Part shown: positions 4,960-6,550 of the stretch, one piece after another
Layout of the letters: each line of letters starts with the position of its first letter
How positions within the stretch are numbered: position 1 is the first letter of the stretch
Source of the DNA: Bacteroidota bacterium
Lineage (GTDB): Bacteria; Bacteroidota; Bacteroidia; Bacteroidales; UBA12481
Assembly (NCBI GenBank): GCA_030592205.1
Contig: JAUVKA010000239.1
Span: forward strand, 1-6,550
Direction of reading: 5' to 3'
Length of the DNA stretch: 6,550 bases
Translations under genes and position numbers: made by a program
Notes under the pieces: model-generated
Told to the model about the DNA's origin: nothing
The model's input: only the letters and a program-made list of their open reading frames with translations
Databases searched by the model: none

Positions 4960-6550
4960 ATGAGCATGGCTAAAGCCAAAAAAAAGAAACCTTCTCCAAG
5001 GAAAAAAAGGAAAAAAATTAATCTTGTAATCGACAACAGGATTCGTGTAGTATTAGGATTGATTTTTTTATTCCTGGCCCTTTTCGCTGGAATATCACTG
5101 GTATCCTACTTTTTCACCTGGCAAGCTGACCAGAGCTTGCTGGACACATTCACCGACCCCAGTATTGAAGTTGAAAATTGGGCAGGCAAGGTTGGAGCTA
5201 ATCTCAGTAATCTATTGATATACAAATGGTTTGGTGCTTCATCTATTATCTTTGTTTTATTGATTGGGCTTATTGGGCTTTCCCTGCTGGGAGCAAAACC
5301 GCTACCCTTGGGACGTACCATTAAATATTCCATTATCCTTGTTATCTGGCTGTCAATCAGCCTGGCTTTCACTTTTGGGAAATCCATATTTTATCTGGGA
5401 GGAGGGCATGGAAAATATATATCTGAATGGCTCATAGCCTTCCTTGGCTCTATCGGAACAGCTATACTGCTTATCATATCCGGATTGGTGATAATGGTCT
5501 TCCTCTTTCGGATAACCACCGTTCACCTTAAACTATTTGGAAAAAAGCCGGAAGAAGATAATCCTGTTGATGATCTGGAAAATGCAGGCCCCTTTGAGGT
5601 TTCTGAGCTGAATCCTGATGAAGATGGTAATGAAATAGCAATAGATGATCAGCTGTCAGTAAGCGTGGATGAAAACGATCAGATCGAAGTAGATTTCAAC
5701 CCGGATATCCCCTGGGAACCTGTTGAAGAAGGAAAGAGATCAGAATTAGAATCAGGATCAGATGCAACTTCACCTGAAATGACCGTGGAAAATGCCACTG
5801 AAAAGAAGGAAGATACAGGCGGGAAAAATGCTCCGGCAATACTTGAAGATTATGACCCTACCCTGGACCTTGAGAATTTTAAATTTCCCGGGCTTGATTT
5901 ATTATTTGATCATTCAAAGGGAAATACTAAAGTAGGTGAGGAAGAGCTTATTGGGAATAAGAACAAGATTGTTGAAACCCTGAGTAATTATAAAATTACT
6001 ATTGAAAAAATCAAAGCTACCATAGGTCCTACAATTACCCTATATGAAATAATACCTACACCGGGTATTCGAATCTCAAAAATTAAGAACCTTGAGGATG
6101 ATATAGCTCTTAGTCTATCAGCCTTAGGTATTAGAATCATTGCACCCATTCCGGGACGGGGAACCATAGGCATTGAAGTACCCAACAGGAAACCTGAGAT
6201 CGTATCTATGTTTTCGATTCTCAACTCTAAAAAATTTAAGGAATCTACTGCCGAACTACCAATCGCCCTGGGCAAAACCATTTCCAACGAAACTTATTTG
6301 CTGGATCTGGCAAAAATGCCTCATCTACTGGTTGCAGGTGCTACCGGCCAGGGAAAATCAGTGGGACTGAATGCTATCATTGCTTCTTTGCTGTACAAGA
6401 AGCATCCTTCCCAGATTAAATTTATAATGGTTGATCCAAAAAAGGTAGAGCTCACTTTGTACGGCCGTATGCTGAAGCATTACCTTGCCCAAATGCCTGA
6501 TTCAGAAGACCCTATCATTACTGATACCAATCAGGTTATATATATGCTGA
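4960..6550 (+). CDS. ftsK: FtsK/SpoIIIE-family DNA translocase, N-terminal 530 residues (cut by window end)
   Basis: The frame stays open from the ATG at 4960 to the right edge. In the family this is a septum-anchored ATPase that pumps chromosome ends to XerCD/dif during division. In order: a very basic cytoplasmic start (residues 4-20, mostly Lys/Arg); four predicted membrane segments at about 29-51, 91-111, 120-138 and 155-183; a strongly acidic linker at about 196-300 rich in Asp/Glu; the alpha domain at about 325-430 (KITIEKIKATIGPTIT, then PIPGRGTIGIEVPNR); and the motor domain with Walker A GATGQGKS at 460-467 and a downstream VDPKK at 491-495. The remaining motor and gamma domains lie beyond the window. 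A second in-frame ATG at 4966 gives a start two residues later and is equally plausible; neither has a clear ribosome site. The gene is divergent from arcC. Confidence 0.94.
   Translation, partial: MSMAKAKKKKPSPRKKRKKINLVIDNRIRVVLGLIFLFLALFAGISLVSYFFTWQADQSLLDTFTDPSIEVENWAGKVGANLSNLLIYKWFGASSIIFVLLIGLIGLSLLGAKPLPLGRTIKYSIILVIWLSISLAFTFGKSIFYLGGGHGKYISEWLIAFLGSIGTAILLIISGLVIMVFLFRITTVHLKLFGKKPEEDNPVDDLENAGPFEVSELNPDEDGNEIAIDDQLSVSVDENDQIEVDFNPDIPWEPVEEGKRSELESGSDATSPEMTVENATEKKEDTGGKNAPAILEDYDPTLDLENFKFPGLDLLFDHSKGNTKVGEEELIGNKNKIVETLSNYKITIEKIKATIGPTITLYEIIPTPGIRISKIKNLEDDIALSLSALGIRIIAPIPGRGTIGIEVPNRKPEIVSMFSILNSKKFKESTAELPIALGKTISNETYLLDLAKMPHLLVAGATGQGKSVGLNAIIASLLYKKHPSQIKFIMVDPKKVELTLYGRMLKHYLAQMPDSEDPIITDTNQVIYML

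Noticed and set aside
5263..5280. Perfect tandem copy of ATTGGGCTT
   Set aside because: It encodes IGLIGL within an FtsK membrane segment; short repeats are common in such hydrophobic low-complexity coding sequence.

Overview
The window holds six protein-coding genes and no RNA gene, mobile element or CRISPR array that I can see. Composition is AT-leaning and start codons lack clear Shine-Dalgarno sequences, with A/T-rich leaders instead. One protein combines three LysM repeats with a periplasmic-binding-protein-like domain, and the FtsK Walker A reads GATGQGKS. Together these suggest a member of the Bacteroidota, plausibly an anaerobic Bacteroidales-type organism. This is inference from family knowledge; there is no taxonomic marker gene here.

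Left block (1-2760, plus strand): the 3' end of an unrecognised gene, then a 151-residue rubrerythrin/ferritin-like diiron protein 21 nt later. One base after its stop comes a 686-residue exported protein with three LysM repeats and a type I periplasmic-binding-protein fold domain. The spacing suggests one transcript with translational coupling between the last two.

Middle block (2779-4767, minus strand): carbamate kinase (arcC) followed 21 nt later by a catabolic-type ornithine carbamoyltransferase (arcB). Together they convert citrulline plus phosphate to ornithine and carbamoyl phosphate, then carbamoyl phosphate plus ADP to ATP, ammonia and CO2. Arginine deiminase (arcA), which normally supplies the citrulline, is not in the window. 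arcB converges tail-to-tail on the LysM gene with only 18 nt between stops.

Right block (4960 to the window edge, plus strand): the first 530 codons of an FtsK/SpoIIIE-type DNA translocase, divergent from arcC. It has a basic N-terminus, four predicted membrane segments, an acidic linker, the alpha domain and the start of the motor domain; it is cut by the window end. The 192-nt divergent region between arcC and ftsK holds a candidate Bacteroidota -7 promoter element for arcC and a pair of overlapping TTAGG/CCTAA inverted repeats.

Most of this looks like ordinary core chromosome. I found no convincing undescribed system. The items most worth a second look are the LysM plus binding-protein fusion coupled to a diiron protein, the alternating inverted repeats at 4880-4905, and the arcCB pair without arcA.
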